In this document: positions 47,090 to 59,800 of the stretch, piece by piece | Layout: every line of letters begins with the position of its first letter | Position numbering within the stretch: position 1 is the first letter of the stretch | Source: Diprion similis | Taxonomy: Eukaryota > Arthropoda > Insecta > Hymenoptera > Diprionidae | Reading direction: 5' to 3' | NCBI RefSeq assembly: GCF_021155765.1 | Contig: NC_060110.1 | Location: forward strand, 5,022,001-5,086,000 | DNA: 64,000 bases | Program-made: the position numbers and the translations under genes | Notes under the pieces: generated by a model | Database searches by the model: none | The model's input: only the letters and a program-made list of their open reading frames with translations | Told to the model about the DNA's origin: nothing

Positions 47090-47534
47090 TTTAAAAAATA
47101 TCACAGATTTAGGACTACTGACTTATATCGTAATTAAACGAATGAAGTAATTGAATCTGATATGAATAACCACAGACAAGAAGTTTATTACAGAAACGCA
47201 TAAACTACGTCGTCGCTGCCTACCAAATTTGTAGGCAGCACGCAGTCAGCGTTTTTCATCTTTGGCGGTTGGCAGATATTCGAAATGCAAAAAGTTCGCA
47301 CATACGGGTTGAAGTAATAAGTCATATTGATTAGGTATAGTAGCTTAACATATCATCTCTACCGTTAAGATACAATAATACTGGGAACACATGTATGAAA
47401 AATATGTCCCAGGTGACAAAAAACCGCTATAAGTACTAACTAATAATAAGCATGATTTTTTAATATTAATTTAATCACAAATTGAAACCAACAAGCTTAA
47501 TCTAATGTCCAGTACTGTTTTGAGTACTGTTATA

Positions 47535-47540
47535 AATAAA
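47535..47540 (+). other. Candidate polyadenylation signal of the phosphatase gene
   Basis: AATAAA about 450 nt after the stop codon at 47089, the first canonical signal downstream. Confidence 0.4.
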
Positions 47541-49171
47541 GATTTTCAGTTCTTTTAATTCCAGACCAACAAATATTTGTGTAGACTCATCAGCTTTGAA
47601 GGCTCTCCTATCCAGCGAAAAAGGAAAGAAAAAGCGAGGAAAGCCAGTGTCTTACTTTCGCGCTTATGTTATCTGTATGTATGCTATCCGTCTCTTTATA
47701 TTCGGCGGACGTGTTTTGGCCTGCTTCGCAGTCTATTCTCTATGTCGATTATTGATTTACCTACGGCTATCAAATCATTTTTTTCATAATATGCTTTTCA
47801 GGTAGTGTTCTTTACAGTCCCGCGTTAGCGATTTGCATTATCTGCAAGCTATGGTGTGAGCTAGGTTGCCATCACTACGGCGTTAAAAGAGAGGGATGCT
47901 GCTTTTCGCATCGGATATTTATGTCACGGTTTTGGAAGTTCCACAATGCAAAGTTGATGCATACATCATAGCGAGAATATACCCTTATTGTGTTTACTTA
48001 TTATATTAGAACAAAGTTGTGTTCCCACACATCCTGGTTCGACTGATGCCGTCATAATGTTCACATCAATAATCAAAAGTGTAATCTTTTGTCTAATACG
48101 GTTACTCGACCAACAAATATTATTCTCTAACAGTTAGTCTCCAGACTTTTTAAAAGGAGTACTTCTTGCCCAAATATATCCATTTTTGCCTATTATTCTT
48201 CGCCGTGTGACTTCTCAGGCTCAACGTCCGCTTAATACGCAGCGAGGATCTATTCTCTTGGATGCAATTCGTAGATTGCTCCTTTATTACAATATACCTG
48301 TTGAATTGCAGTTTTGCCTTATCTCTAATAATATACGCTAAGATTAGAGTACTGTTGCAATAATATTATAGTTTTTATCGCTACATTCAAAAATTACTTT
48401 GTAACGCAAAAAACTCCCTTGGACAGAGGCGGAGCTATTCACGAAATCGTCAGCGCAAAAGAGATAAAAGATTGTTGACATAGGGTGCGTTCCGATATTA
48501 GCCCTCAGTGCTGTCAAAAAACGTACTCATATTAGCTTTTAATCAAGGTTTATTATTATTATTATTATTATACATATTCCGCCTAGAGACATTTCGAATA
48601 GTTAGATGGTTTGCTCGATACTTTCTGCTGACATGATTGTCACACTTTGAGCCGTATTAATTGGTATTATAAAAAATAAAACATGCCAATATTCGGCGAG
48701 AGAGAAGGCTCAAGATACACGTGTTCTCATTCTCGCACGGCGTACAGTCTTTCGAAAAGCTTATACACCCGTTTCGCACAAATATGTAACGAGTAAATTA
48801 GTCGGATTAACTTTTTGCTTTGACGGTCTGACGCATGCGCAGTAAACTTTGAGCTATCTCTCTCTTCCAAACCCCCACTGCTGTGATCGTTTCAGTAATT
48901 CAGTTGGTATGGAGCAGTTGGCAGTTGTACAGATCGTACAGAGTGGTACAGAGTTCAGTGGTTCTACACTGGTCGAACGATCGACGTTACAGTCACGCCA
49001 GCCAAGCAGACGTGGTGTACAGCGACGAATAAAAAATACTCTTGTTATTTTTTGTGTTTATGCGATGAATTTACAATAATTGCCAACTTAAGCATTTATC
49101 CAGCTTATCGGTTCTTACTACGTATCTGAGGCGAATTTTTTTCCAATATATAGAATAAATCGAACAGTCGA
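47541..49171. other. Spacer and TMEM9 promoter
   Basis: No gene supported. An ATT microsatellite lies at 48550-48570. The last 400 bp are GC-richer and contain the TMEM9 promoter candidate. Open frames at 47577-47805 and 48849-49079 are overlapping or 5'-untranslated in character. Confidence 0.45.
48829..48842. promoter_or_regulatory. NRF1/erect-wing-like palindromic site upstream of TMEM9
   Basis: TGACGCATGCGCAG contains the GCATGCGC core of the NRF1 consensus (YGCGCAYGCGCR), with one half imperfect. It lies about 330 bp upstream of the TMEM9 start codon, a usual place for housekeeping promoters. Function is inferred. Confidence 0.35.
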
Positions 49172-51817
49172 ATGATATTTTCTATCATGCGTGAATATAT
49201 CCTGCTTACTTTGACCATCATTTTTATCAGTCTGTCACAGTGTGAGGTTAGATTTATTCTTTTCTCTCAATCCGATTCACGGTATCAGGCAGAAAATTGT
49301 TTCATGATTCTTTCGTACCTACTTGTAGAAACTTAAGAGGCATGTAAATCTTCAATTTGTCATTCGTAACTCAAACTGCCTACCGTGAATCAATTTACCT
49401 GATTATTGTTTACCTAGACATAAATCTTTGATATAACATTTCAGGCACAATCCTACGACGATAAGAGATGTAAATGCATTTGCCCCAGTCTGTCATCAGT
49501 GTTAAACACAAGTCAATCTTCTCCGGAGAGATTAAACATAATCGCTAGCGTTGCACCGTCAAAATGGTAAACCTGACTACATCTGCATGTTCCATTTTGT
49601 TTCAGAAACATTTTACAAATTCATAATCCATATATTTTCAACCATATTTCTATTCACAGTGTTCGATAACTGTTGTAGCGTATCTATATTCATTTATGTG
49701 CATTTATAATTATGTGTGGAAGCCAAGATGATTAAATTGCAGCTTTGCATATTGTTATCCGTTTTATGCACGGTCTCAAGAGACCTATCATTTGACCGAA
49801 GAGCTCACAACTATGAAACAAACAAGAACTTTATTTAAATATTATGGAATGATGTAGGAGACAGCATAATTCTATTTTTTGTGATAAAATTGATATTTCT
49901 TCCCACAGCAATTGTGATGGTGTGATTCTGCCATATCTTGGAAAAGAAATAAAGGGAAAGGAACAAATTTTCTGCCCACGATGTGATTGTAAATATGAAA
50001 ATAGAAACACCACGATAATAAAGGTATATAGACTTTACTACTCTACGTTAGTATTCTAAACCTTTATTAGGATTTGTTTCTATCTCAAAATTATATTCAT
50101 GTTTACATGTAACTTGATCTCACTCTAAAATTTATTTCAGATTGTTGTAATCATCGTTATTTGGGTGATCTCGCTGCTGGTTATTTACATGCTATTCCTT
50201 ATATGCTTGGACCCACTGCTCAATAAGAGAATACACAAAGGTGCAGCTAGTAGCAGCTATCAAGAACATACAAACGAGGAGGTATATTCATCGACATATT
50301 CCCCCTTATCCTCTTTCAAGAATGTCAAACGACCAGCTTATACGATTTAGTCATAAATAATAATTTATTCAAATGATTAATGCTTATACAGCATCAAAAG
50401 AATTGCTTCTGTCATTCTGTCAGCTCTTTTTTTTTCAGAATGGTACCAACAAATTTATGACAATAATTATTTCATGATAATTGCATTTCGTGTATAAGAT
50501 ACAGTTTTTGCCATGATTGGATAAAGGTTTTTTTTTGTAGAATTCCATAGAGAAATGTTAAACTTCACAAAAGTTATATTAGTTAATCGATAAAAAATAT
50601 GTATTTTTAAATCTAACAGGTTGATTTGTTTCAAATTTTTTGTTCAATGTCTTTGTCTTCTTAGAAGAAACAATCATTTCTTTTTGGCATATTTCTTCTA
50701 GAAAAATTCCGTTTTGCTACAATATCGTTAACATATCCCTCTAATGCATTATATAATCATAAAACCATTTATTTATTCAGTAGTGGAGGTAAAACTGTGA
50801 TTTTTGTGGTGATTGTCCGACTTTGTAAATGATTGTACATACATGTTTACTATTGGCGCCGAAAGTTTAGGTGTATGTCATTGAAGTTCAATATCTCTGT
50901 TGACAACAAAAGGTTGCAAAAAATTTGATAAAATGTTTGAAAGCTCAGAATCTTTCGTGTTCAGTTTGTGTTTTTTGCTCATTACAGAATAAAAATGATA
51001 AGGACACAAGGCTCTTACGGTCCCCAGCGAAAACTCAAAAGCATCGAAGGCAATGACTGCAAGTGGAACAATCCAATTGATTTGTTAACGGGATTAAACC
51101 GTGTTAATTTTTCTGTAAATTTCGGGCTATTACTGCTTTATTGAACTTCATCCAGCTTCCTAGATGGCATCATTGCACTTTTAAACTCCTGGGGGTTACG
51201 TTTTTTGAGGTTTTTTAAAAATCATAATTGTATTAATTTTAGTCATCTTCGAGCAGTTTTCCGAATTTTGTCAGATTGCAAACAAACTTAATCTACGGCG
51301 ACAGACTAAAAAAATAGGTTTTTTAATCTGCAGGTTGTGATAGCTGAAGTCACCATTTTTATTCAGTAACAAGCAATGAATTCGTGAACGCGAAAGAGTT
51401 AACTTAAAGACATCTTTTTTACAATTTCGTGCTACCTTTTTTTTCCAACTGTGATATCAAACTCCTAAGTTATGTACCTAAACTTTCTGTACCGATAGTA
51501 GGTACGATAGCCGATCTTTTTATTTAATTTTTGTATTTGATATTTATATTCAAGAATAAATGCAGTACATTTGTACACATTTTTGAAAGATTAATGATTT
51601 CTCTTGTTTCTAGTAATTGGTTATTCCTAGAATTAGAAATAACTGTATTATTTATTGATATCTACAGGATGATAGCTCTATCAGCCCTGGGACATCTCAT
51701 GCCATGGGGGTGAGAGGTAACGTTTTAAATCGGGTTGGTCACCAGCAAGACAAATGGAAACGTCAAGTTCGTGAGCAGCGGCGCAATATATATGATCGGC
51801 ATACAATGCTGAATTAA
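49172..51817 (+). CDS. Tmem9: TMEM9 family protein (V-ATPase-associated lysosomal membrane protein), 5 exons
   Basis: TMEM9 proteins are single-pass, N-glycosylated proteins of late endosomes and lysosomes that help V-ATPase assembly in vertebrates. Exons: 49172-49246, 49445-49566, 49909-50023, 50141-50281, 51668-51817; phases close, 603 nt, 200 aa (human 183). Residues 1-22 are a signal peptide (MREYILLTLTIIFISLSQC inside it). The luminal part carries the diagnostic CKCICP motif, a central CNCDG and the second cysteine motif CPRCDCKYENRNT. One membrane segment lies at 105-127 (IVVIIVIWVISLLVIYML...), followed by a cytosolic tail with the conserved end VxxQ-KWKRQVREQRRNIYDRH-xML. The start could be the ATG at 49172 or the next one at 49187; both give a signal peptide. 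Confidence 0.93.
50282..51667. other. TMEM9 intron 4
   Basis: A 1.4-kb AT-rich intron with donor GAG/GTATAT and acceptor TCTACAG. If it were retained, the frame would stop about 20 codons in, giving a shorter tail (...SSFKNVKRPAYTI), so an alternative C-terminus is conceivable. No other feature. Confidence 0.45.
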
Positions 51818-52052
51818 ATCATGAATCGATTCGTACCCGAATGGTGAAATCTTCGACTTAATTATTACCTGACAAAAGTAAGATAAGTATATTTTTATCA
51901 TTCTGGATTAATTGTATCTTTGGACCTTGAAAATTGATTATACTGAACTTGACTAGCCATTATTGTACACAGCAAGATTTATAGTTTGGCTACTCGAATT
52001 TATATTACATGTTTTATTATAGATTGGCCTCTTACAAAAGTGTTCATTTAAA

Positions 52053-52058
52053 AATAAA
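52053..52058 (+). other. Candidate polyadenylation signal of TMEM9
   Basis: AATAAA about 235 nt after the TMEM9 stop. The region 51818-52799 separates TMEM9 from the convergent carrier gene; it is AT-rich and must hold both 3' untranslated regions. Confidence 0.45.
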
Positions 52059-52799
52059 GTAAACAAAGTTGATTTATTGTACAATATTTTCATATGCATA
52101 CGTGTACTTATTCAGTTTCATCTAACTGGATTATAGATATATGACCAATTACCCAAAGATTCACGTAGTAAAGAAATATAGCATAGCAACATTAAAAACT
52201 TCATATCAAATACAATCATTTTCCCATTTCTAATTGGATATACGCATTCAAACATCCACATCAAAAGCATTGGTAATTCTTGTATTTTAAATTCCTACTG
52301 TATAGTCAGATTACAAATACTCTAAATCATAGCTCAACAAACAAATTAATAAGAATCTTGAAAAAAAATTTGCTATCAGTCAAACACTATACTTTTTTCT
52401 AGTTCTAAATCTACTATTGAAGTTCAAATGAACGTCCAACATGTTGATCTTACATTCGGATACTTCATTTTAAAAATTTGATTGACTGTTCACACAATAA
52501 AAATGTTACATGTCTTCAAATTCAATATAAGGTAGGCACTTGAGTGAAATAAAATTATTAAACCTCAAATACAACAGATTCAAGTATCGCATTATTAAAT
52601 ACAAAATATATCATGTATTTCACATATGCATACTCAAAAAATTAACTGCAACAGACTTCTCTGACAGTAAATTGCAAATCTTTGCATTTAATAACTTTCA
52701 CATAACTTACAAAAAAGCGCATTATTTTTGTACATACAATGTGTTGAATTTTTCCATTTTCATCACGTAAATGTTACAAGATCCTTACTTTATGAATAA

Positions 52800-54195
52800 T
52801 CATGATATTGCATTTTCGATACCTTGCTTCACAACATCATAAAGAGTCAAAACGAGAGCGCCACCAGTTCCTCTGAGAATGTTGGAGAATGCACCTTTAA
52901 AAAATGCTCCAGATCCCTCCTTCTGAAATACCTTAGCCCAGCAATCTAATGTGTTTTTATACATCACATCTGATTTACTTCGACCTGACTGCATCATCAT
53001 TCTTCTGCGTACAGTGTCAAAAGGATATGAAATGAGACCGGCTATTGTTGTCACTGTCTGCAATTATTCGAATTCGTTTAATTGAATATATTCATCCTTA
53101 TTATTGTAGTATAATTATCGTCAATATCTGAACTCACTTCCGCTATGCAGAAGTTGATGTAAAGTGGGGTGCTCTTTGGGTCAGGCAGCATTGACCGAGC
53201 ACTATCGTAAAATCCAAAGTAGGAGGCGCGATACATTATAATTCCCTGAACACTAACATTGAACCCTCGATACAGACCAATTGGGCCATCACTTTTAAAA
53301 ATTTTTATCATGCAATCCATCATTCCATTAAATTGTCTCTGTGATCCTTTGCCAACATCAGCTGCTAATCTGAAAGACTTGTTAGATTATTGTTGCTTAT
53401 CGTAATGACACGTGAATTGTCAAGTTTATGGAATGTGCCAACACTCTTTCATAAATTACCATTATTTGAACGGCGTGTAAGTAATTTACTGTTTAGTTTA
53501 CCCTGGTAAACTGGAGAATACCGATTCAGATTTTTTGTTAACACAGCTGAGAAGTGTTCTCTGATATTTACTATTTTTAACATATTTATTGTCAAGTAGC
53601 ATATTTTTTCTAACGTCACTGTCCATTTTTCATAAACTTTGTTGAACTACATATACAGGATAAAATTTGCGATAACCTTGTCCTTGCAAAGTCAAGAGGA
53701 TAGACAAACAACAGGGAAGTTGCCCCAGCAGCGCCGCCACTTGCCAAATTTCCAGCAAACTGTCTCCAAAATGCATCCTTTGGAATGCCATCAAGAAACA
53801 GTGCTTTGTATTTATCCTTGAAAGCAAAATTCAAGGCTTGTGTTGGAAAGTATCGTATAACGTTAGCTAGGTTGCCCCTCCAGAAGCTCAGAAATCCAGT
53901 TTCTTTTGGTATTCGTACAAAGGTATCGATCATACCTGTGCTCAATGCATAGTTCCCATAAATTTTATTAGTAAGACTGGATCATATGCATTCCTCATTT
54001 CTGAGATGATAAATACGATCTATGCGTCTGACCTTTGTATCGTTTGTCTTCAGGAATCTGTGTCGAAGTGTGTTGCACTTGGAGTAATAATTTAACCCGT
54101 TCTATAGGTGCAACAACAGTCTTGGAAATAGCCGCTGATATACCGCCAGCCAAGAAGTCAACTAGGAACGCTTTAGACTCACCCATCCCAAACAA
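52800..54195 (-). CDS. Mitochondrial ADP/ATP translocase (SLC25 family), 4 exons
   Basis: Exchanges cytosolic ADP for matrix ATP across the inner mitochondrial membrane. Exons in transcript order: 54195-54033, 53935-53677, 53369-53138, 53057-52800; phases close, 912 nt, 303 aa, the usual length. Three carrier repeats are visible, with signatures [19 protein letters not shown] and PFDTVRRR. The RRRMMM hexapeptide at 235-240 is diagnostic of ADP/ATP carriers. [20 protein letters not shown] is also characteristic. Two donors are weak (GTCAGA and GTTATC), but the joined protein is collinear with the family. Insects often have more than one paralogue (sesB, Ant2), and this sequence does not tell which, so no symbol is given. 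It converges with TMEM9. Confidence 0.95.
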
Positions 54196-56535
54196 CTAAA
54201 CGTCAAATGATGATGAATTTTAGACTAGAATTTTCTATAATGGTTAGATCAATTCGTGTCAAAAATTATCTGACGGTCTGTATTTAAATACTAGCAGGGG
54301 CAAGTTATATCGACTGAACCCTTTAATTACAGTACAGTATGTGGTTCCTATTAACTGTGAATTTAGTAGAATTAGTTGTCACAGAATCACAAAAGAACAG
54401 AGTACATATTCTAATCACGTCAAATTTCTTTCTCATTTAGGTTTGATTTTGATATGTATTTTGAAAATCTAAAGTGGATGAAGGTTTAAATAACAACCAA
54501 AATATGGATTTTTAATTGTGTATTTAAGTTTGATTCATTATTGGCATTGATTACCTGGATATAACACTTCCTAAACTCGGTTTTCAGTAATCATTTAATA
54601 AAGTTTATTTTCAAACAACTTAAACTCCTCTGGACACAAACTTGCTTCTGAATAGTACCATTTTATATGAATATATATTTTTCTTGACCATTGATCTGTA
54701 TTTGAGTTTTTACAAATTTGTACATCACGTAAAAGTAAATGCCAAATGTCAAGTGCTTTAAACAATCGAAGACTCGTGTGTCAGAAATTGTTTTGTCATT
54801 ACCAGTATTACCACATGGTTGTATTATTAGGCAGTGATCTCGAAATAATCCCAGATTGATCTTTTATCATAGGCATAGGACATTGCTAATGCTATTATTA
54901 TGTGTTTACAGCAATGTCTAAGGTAAGACGAGAGAAATAACAACGCGCTCCGAGTCAAAGGTAAAATACATAGTTCTTTTTTATTTAATAAAATGCCAAC
55001 TATATGTAGAGGTAAATAGGTAATTGTGTAAGTAAATACATCGATCTTGACACACTGTAGACTAGATGCGGGAATATATTTTTTTACTAAATTGCACCAG
55101 TTTACACTTAAAGTGAAGTGTTACTAATTGTAACGATAGCTAAAAGCTATAAATACGAGCATTTTTGCATAAAAAATAGCAAAAGCAGAGCCTCCACGTT
55201 ATGGCGAAAAAGAATAAGTTAAAAATAAAATCCCTGGGGTAACGAGGTACGAGATTCTTTGGGGCGAGAAATGCTAGTGAAAAATCTTATTTTTGCATAA
55301 AATAATATTGTATAGCTATTATTAGCTTTTACCATAATAAAACTTGATCTTGAAAGACTGTCAATGAGTATAATTTATTTTTTTAAATATCATTTCAGGA
55401 ATGGGCTTAGTATTAGCCATGGTCTTTCGATAATATCACACCAGCTTACCAAATATGTGCAAGATTAACAATATTCGGAACCTCAAAGTTATGAATGTAT
55501 TTTATCTTTAGCAAAAACGCAGGTAATTTCTATATTTTCACTATATAGAGATATGAGTGTAAGAGTTGTTGATAGCAGTGAATACGATGTACAGTCCAAG
55601 TAAGTTATACACGTTTTGTCTTTGACTGTGACAAAATTTATGCATTATACATTGGTATAATTTCATTTACACAATTATCTATGTATAATCAATTACAATA
55701 TATTCCTTTTTAATAATAATATTATTACAAATATTTCTTTTTAATTTCAGGTAGTAAACACCTTGTTTCAGGTCAATTTAGTAAGCTGGTGAACGTTCCA
55801 ACCACGAATAGGTAATTAACTTTCATTATACTGTTTTGAGTAATAAAACGATAAGGAAAACAAAATTTAGACCGAACTTAACTTTCTAGCAGGCTAATGT
55901 AAAAACTGAGGCTAGTTTATTTATTTAATGGCAATGTCGATCTATTTGCATAAATTGATTTGTCTTATATTAGTGACTGCTGCAATAGCACAGCAGATTT
56001 TTTGTAATATTTGTACCATACGAACAAACGGTAACAAGGGTTACTAATGTGCATAAAGATTGGAAATAATGAAACATGTATATGGCAGGCAAAGAACGTG
56101 CAAGTTTCAAGTCTCTTATTACTAGGGACTCAGTCGAATATTTTAAATGCAGTTTATACTCGGTTTTTGTCGAAAAAACATTTTAAAAATCCTCTAATTC
56201 AAATGGTTTCTTTTTAACTCAATGTACTTGATATAACATATAAGCAGATCCAATCGGTGTGTTACTTGAAATAAACTTTTCTTCGCTCACGCTACGGAAA
56301 TGTATCGATTATTTGTAGAAGTTTTATATAAGAGTATATATCTTTATATGTATGTTACAATAATGTAAATAATATACCTATGTGTAATATATATGCGCTG
56401 AATGTACGTAAGTCTCAGACCATACGATAATAAACAGTGCATGGGACAATTCATTTAGATCTCATCAACCTGCATAATCAAACAAATTTGCCAACTAGGT
56501 CGAATCTTTTTTTGTTCTTGGGGAATTCATCAAGT
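54196..56535. other. Spacer between the carrier and flotillin
   Basis: About 2.3 kb, AT-rich, between the carrier's start and the end of the flotillin 3' untranslated region. It should hold the carrier promoter and possibly a 5' untranslated exon; none could be placed. No open frame of note. Confidence 0.45.
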
Positions 56536-56541
56536 TTTATT
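56536..56541 (-). other. Candidate polyadenylation signal of flotillin
   Basis: AATAAA on the minus strand, about 320 nt beyond the flotillin stop. The 3' untranslated region thus implied includes a 91-codon open frame (56573-56845) that begins at a GTG. Confidence 0.45.
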
Positions 56542-56860
56542 CAAAAAGTTGATGAAATTCGAATGAGTTAACTCAAGCATGCCCGCAATTTCTTGGTCTA
56601 GATCTCACAGTATATTCTGGAGTAAATTTTGGTAAGCTTGACCCTTCACTTGTCACTAAACATTTTATACCGTTATGGTGAAATATGGTTCGTCTGTAAT
56701 TTGCTCCAATTCTGGAACAGGTTATCAGGTTGGGCTGAAGTGTTTTGGGTAGTATAAGAAGTGAAGGATTCATATCTAAAGGTTTCTTCTCTTGTTCATG
56801 CGGCGTGTACGGACTGAAAGGCAGAAATACAGGATTATTATTCACGTATCTGAAGTTACA

Positions 56861-59800
56861 TCAAAAGCTAACAGTAACTTGAGTTATTACCTTGGATATG
56901 TCCACTCCGGTCATAGATTTTACAAGTTCAGGTACCCTGGCAACAATGTTCAGTACTTCTGAAGTTAATTTTTCTGCTCCCACAGTACCATTTCCGCTGG
57001 AAACCATGGTTATCTTCTTTGCCTGAGATAAGGGTGCAGCCACTTCAGCTGCAACCTATAATGCAACAATTTTTGTGTTACTTCCTGAGTATCTTACACA
57101 TACGTTTATTTGTTAGTAATTTTATCTAGTCTCTGAAAATTCTCGTTTTATTCACTACCAATTCTTTCTGCTTCTTTCTGGTACTGATTTTTTAAAAGCA
57201 AAATTAAAATCAGGCAGAGTAAATCTTGAATTCTGATAGCAATATGATGAGAAGAAAATACCTTTGGTAGAGTGTCCAACATCATGTCTATCATTGCTGC
57301 ATCCTTGTATTCGTTCCAAGCTTCTGCTTTTTTGGCCATTTGTTCAGCCTCAGCTTTAGCCTTGGCTTCAATAGCAAAAGCTTCAGCTTCTCCCCTAATT
57401 CTTATAGCTTCAGCTTCAGCCTCAGCTTCCATTATTTGTCGCAGGCGATTTGCTTCAGCCATTTTTTCCAATCTGATACACGAGCATTGATGGGTAAATA
57501 AAAATTTTGATCAATTTTGATGGTTGTTACCAAAATTTTTTTATATATTTACCTGTATTTTTCGGCGTCAGCTGGACGACGGACAGTGGCATCTAATTCA
57601 CGTTCACGACGTGTCATTTCTTGTTCTTGAACAGATATTTCTTGAGTTCGTTCGACCACCTTTACTTGCATTTGCTCCTCCATGATCCTTTGCTTTGTTT
57701 TAGCTGCTTGGAGTTCGTAAGCCATTTCTGCTTCAGCTTTCTATGATTTTTGATCCATGATTTAAGAAACAAAATTGGATAAAGGATGGATATTTACATA
57801 CGCAAATATGGTCTCAAGTCATTTGAAGATTTCGGAATCTCAGTTTTCAAGTCGTGTCTATGTCTTAAGATATTAGAAGTCATAATTAGAAAAAAAAATA
57901 TTTCTAGATCAAATTACATTACCGTGTGACTTATATCTAAAATAAACAGCAATGTATGCAGACTACCTTGGTTTGTACTTCGGCATCGTAAGCAGCTTTC
58001 TTAAGCTCAAAATCTCGCTGAGCTTTGGCAATTTCTGTATCGTTCAAGAATCTAGATGCCATACGCTGTTCTTCTGCAATAGCTTCTCGTATCTGTGAAT
58101 CTTTGCGAGCCTCCGCTTCACCGATTCTGGCATCCCTCTTAACTTCTGCTGTACGTGCCATACCAAGGGCTTTCAGATAGCCCTATAATTGATGCATAAT
58201 ATGTAGGTGAGAGAAAGTTTCAATTCAATGCAATGTTCAAAACAACAATTTACCTTTTGGCAAAAGCAATAACTTATCAACAAGCCAATTTAAATAAGAA
58301 AAATTTCAACAGTCATATATATTTTCATGCAATGGTCATCAGTTAACATAGGAAATAGCCAATGTTATCTCATAAATACACCTAAATTTCAGCAATAGGA
58401 AAGAACAGTAACTGCAATAAAATTATAGATATTAAATTTTCGCTACATACCAGTTGAAAACATAAGATTTATAAGTGCTTGTCCAATAAATGAATGAAGA
58501 AGGTATCGTTAAAAAAAATAAGAGGAAATAATTTACTGGTGCATAGCAACCGAAATTTTTACCTAACGTAAAAAAAAAAAAAAAATTCGAACATACCTTT
58601 GCCCCCTGTAAGTAGCAGAACAAAAATTGAATAAATATTCGTGGGGATTGAAGTTTCGATAGTTTCGATGCTATATGCTAATACAATGAATACATCAATA
58701 GTTGTCATTCAAGCACCAGATCGAATTTTGAAAGTAGTTATAATACATTGATAATTAGCAAAAATTGGATTCTATCAAATAATATATGAATATATAAAAA
58801 ATACATGGCGAATATGCATTATTATGCGTTTGCAAGACTGTCGAGATCAAGGTATCAAGTTTTTTAAGCACAAGTTTCAAAATAGCCTCATTAAGTTAGA
58901 GATATTAACAATGGCTGTATCCTAAAAGTCAGGACTGATTGGCTCATATCTAACTGGAGTTTCGATTAATCAAGCTTTATTGAAGAGTTCCAGTAAGGTA
59001 TGAATAAGATAGCATGAATTTATTTTCTCGGATAACTTATCAGGTTTCAGTGGCAAGTTTAATTTTCAATGAAGTTTGATCAGTATTGAAACATTCATGA
59101 TCAAAAGTTGGTTGATGCTAACAGGATAACATTACCAACTATAAATGCAAAAATGACTGTATTCTGGCATTTGTATAAGTGGTAAAGAGCTATGTAAAAC
59201 AATTTTTACCCTGTTTCAAAATTACACTTATGAATATAAGTATTTGACAATCCATCACAATGAAAATTAAATGGGAATGGATAGAAACTACTTAAAAAAT
59301 CTAGGATTATTGTAACATCCTGAGAACAAAAAAGTAAAACGTTCATTGGATTTAAAGTTAGTGTCCGCATTCTGATAATTAACATCTTATCAAACTAGAT
59401 AAATATCATTGGAATTAGAATCTATGGATCAAAGGTGTTCCTCTATAGGTAGACATTTTTTGTTTCGTAAAATAATAATTTGATTTGCTAAAATTGATTT
59501 TGCGTCATATAAGGCTGTATTATGCGGATACTTCCATAATATTTTGGACAAGAACGGGTTTTTAATTCGTACAAGCTTTAGAAAAAGTAATATAAAAAAT
59601 CCTTCTACCAATTTTTAAGTTATAGTGTTTTATGCATTGAAAACAATTTCAAGCTTCTGCGATGAAAATGAATGCGAAAGGAACCTTTCGATGAAGACTG
59701 CTATCTTATCGCAAGAGATTGAAACTTCGTTTCAAGGCCTATACTATCATAATCTAAAAATTGGTGGATGGATACTTTATACGACTTCTAGTAGTCTCCG

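Noticed and set aside
48550-48570. ATT microsatellite as a possible functional element
   Set aside because: Simple repeat of ordinary length with no associated structure.
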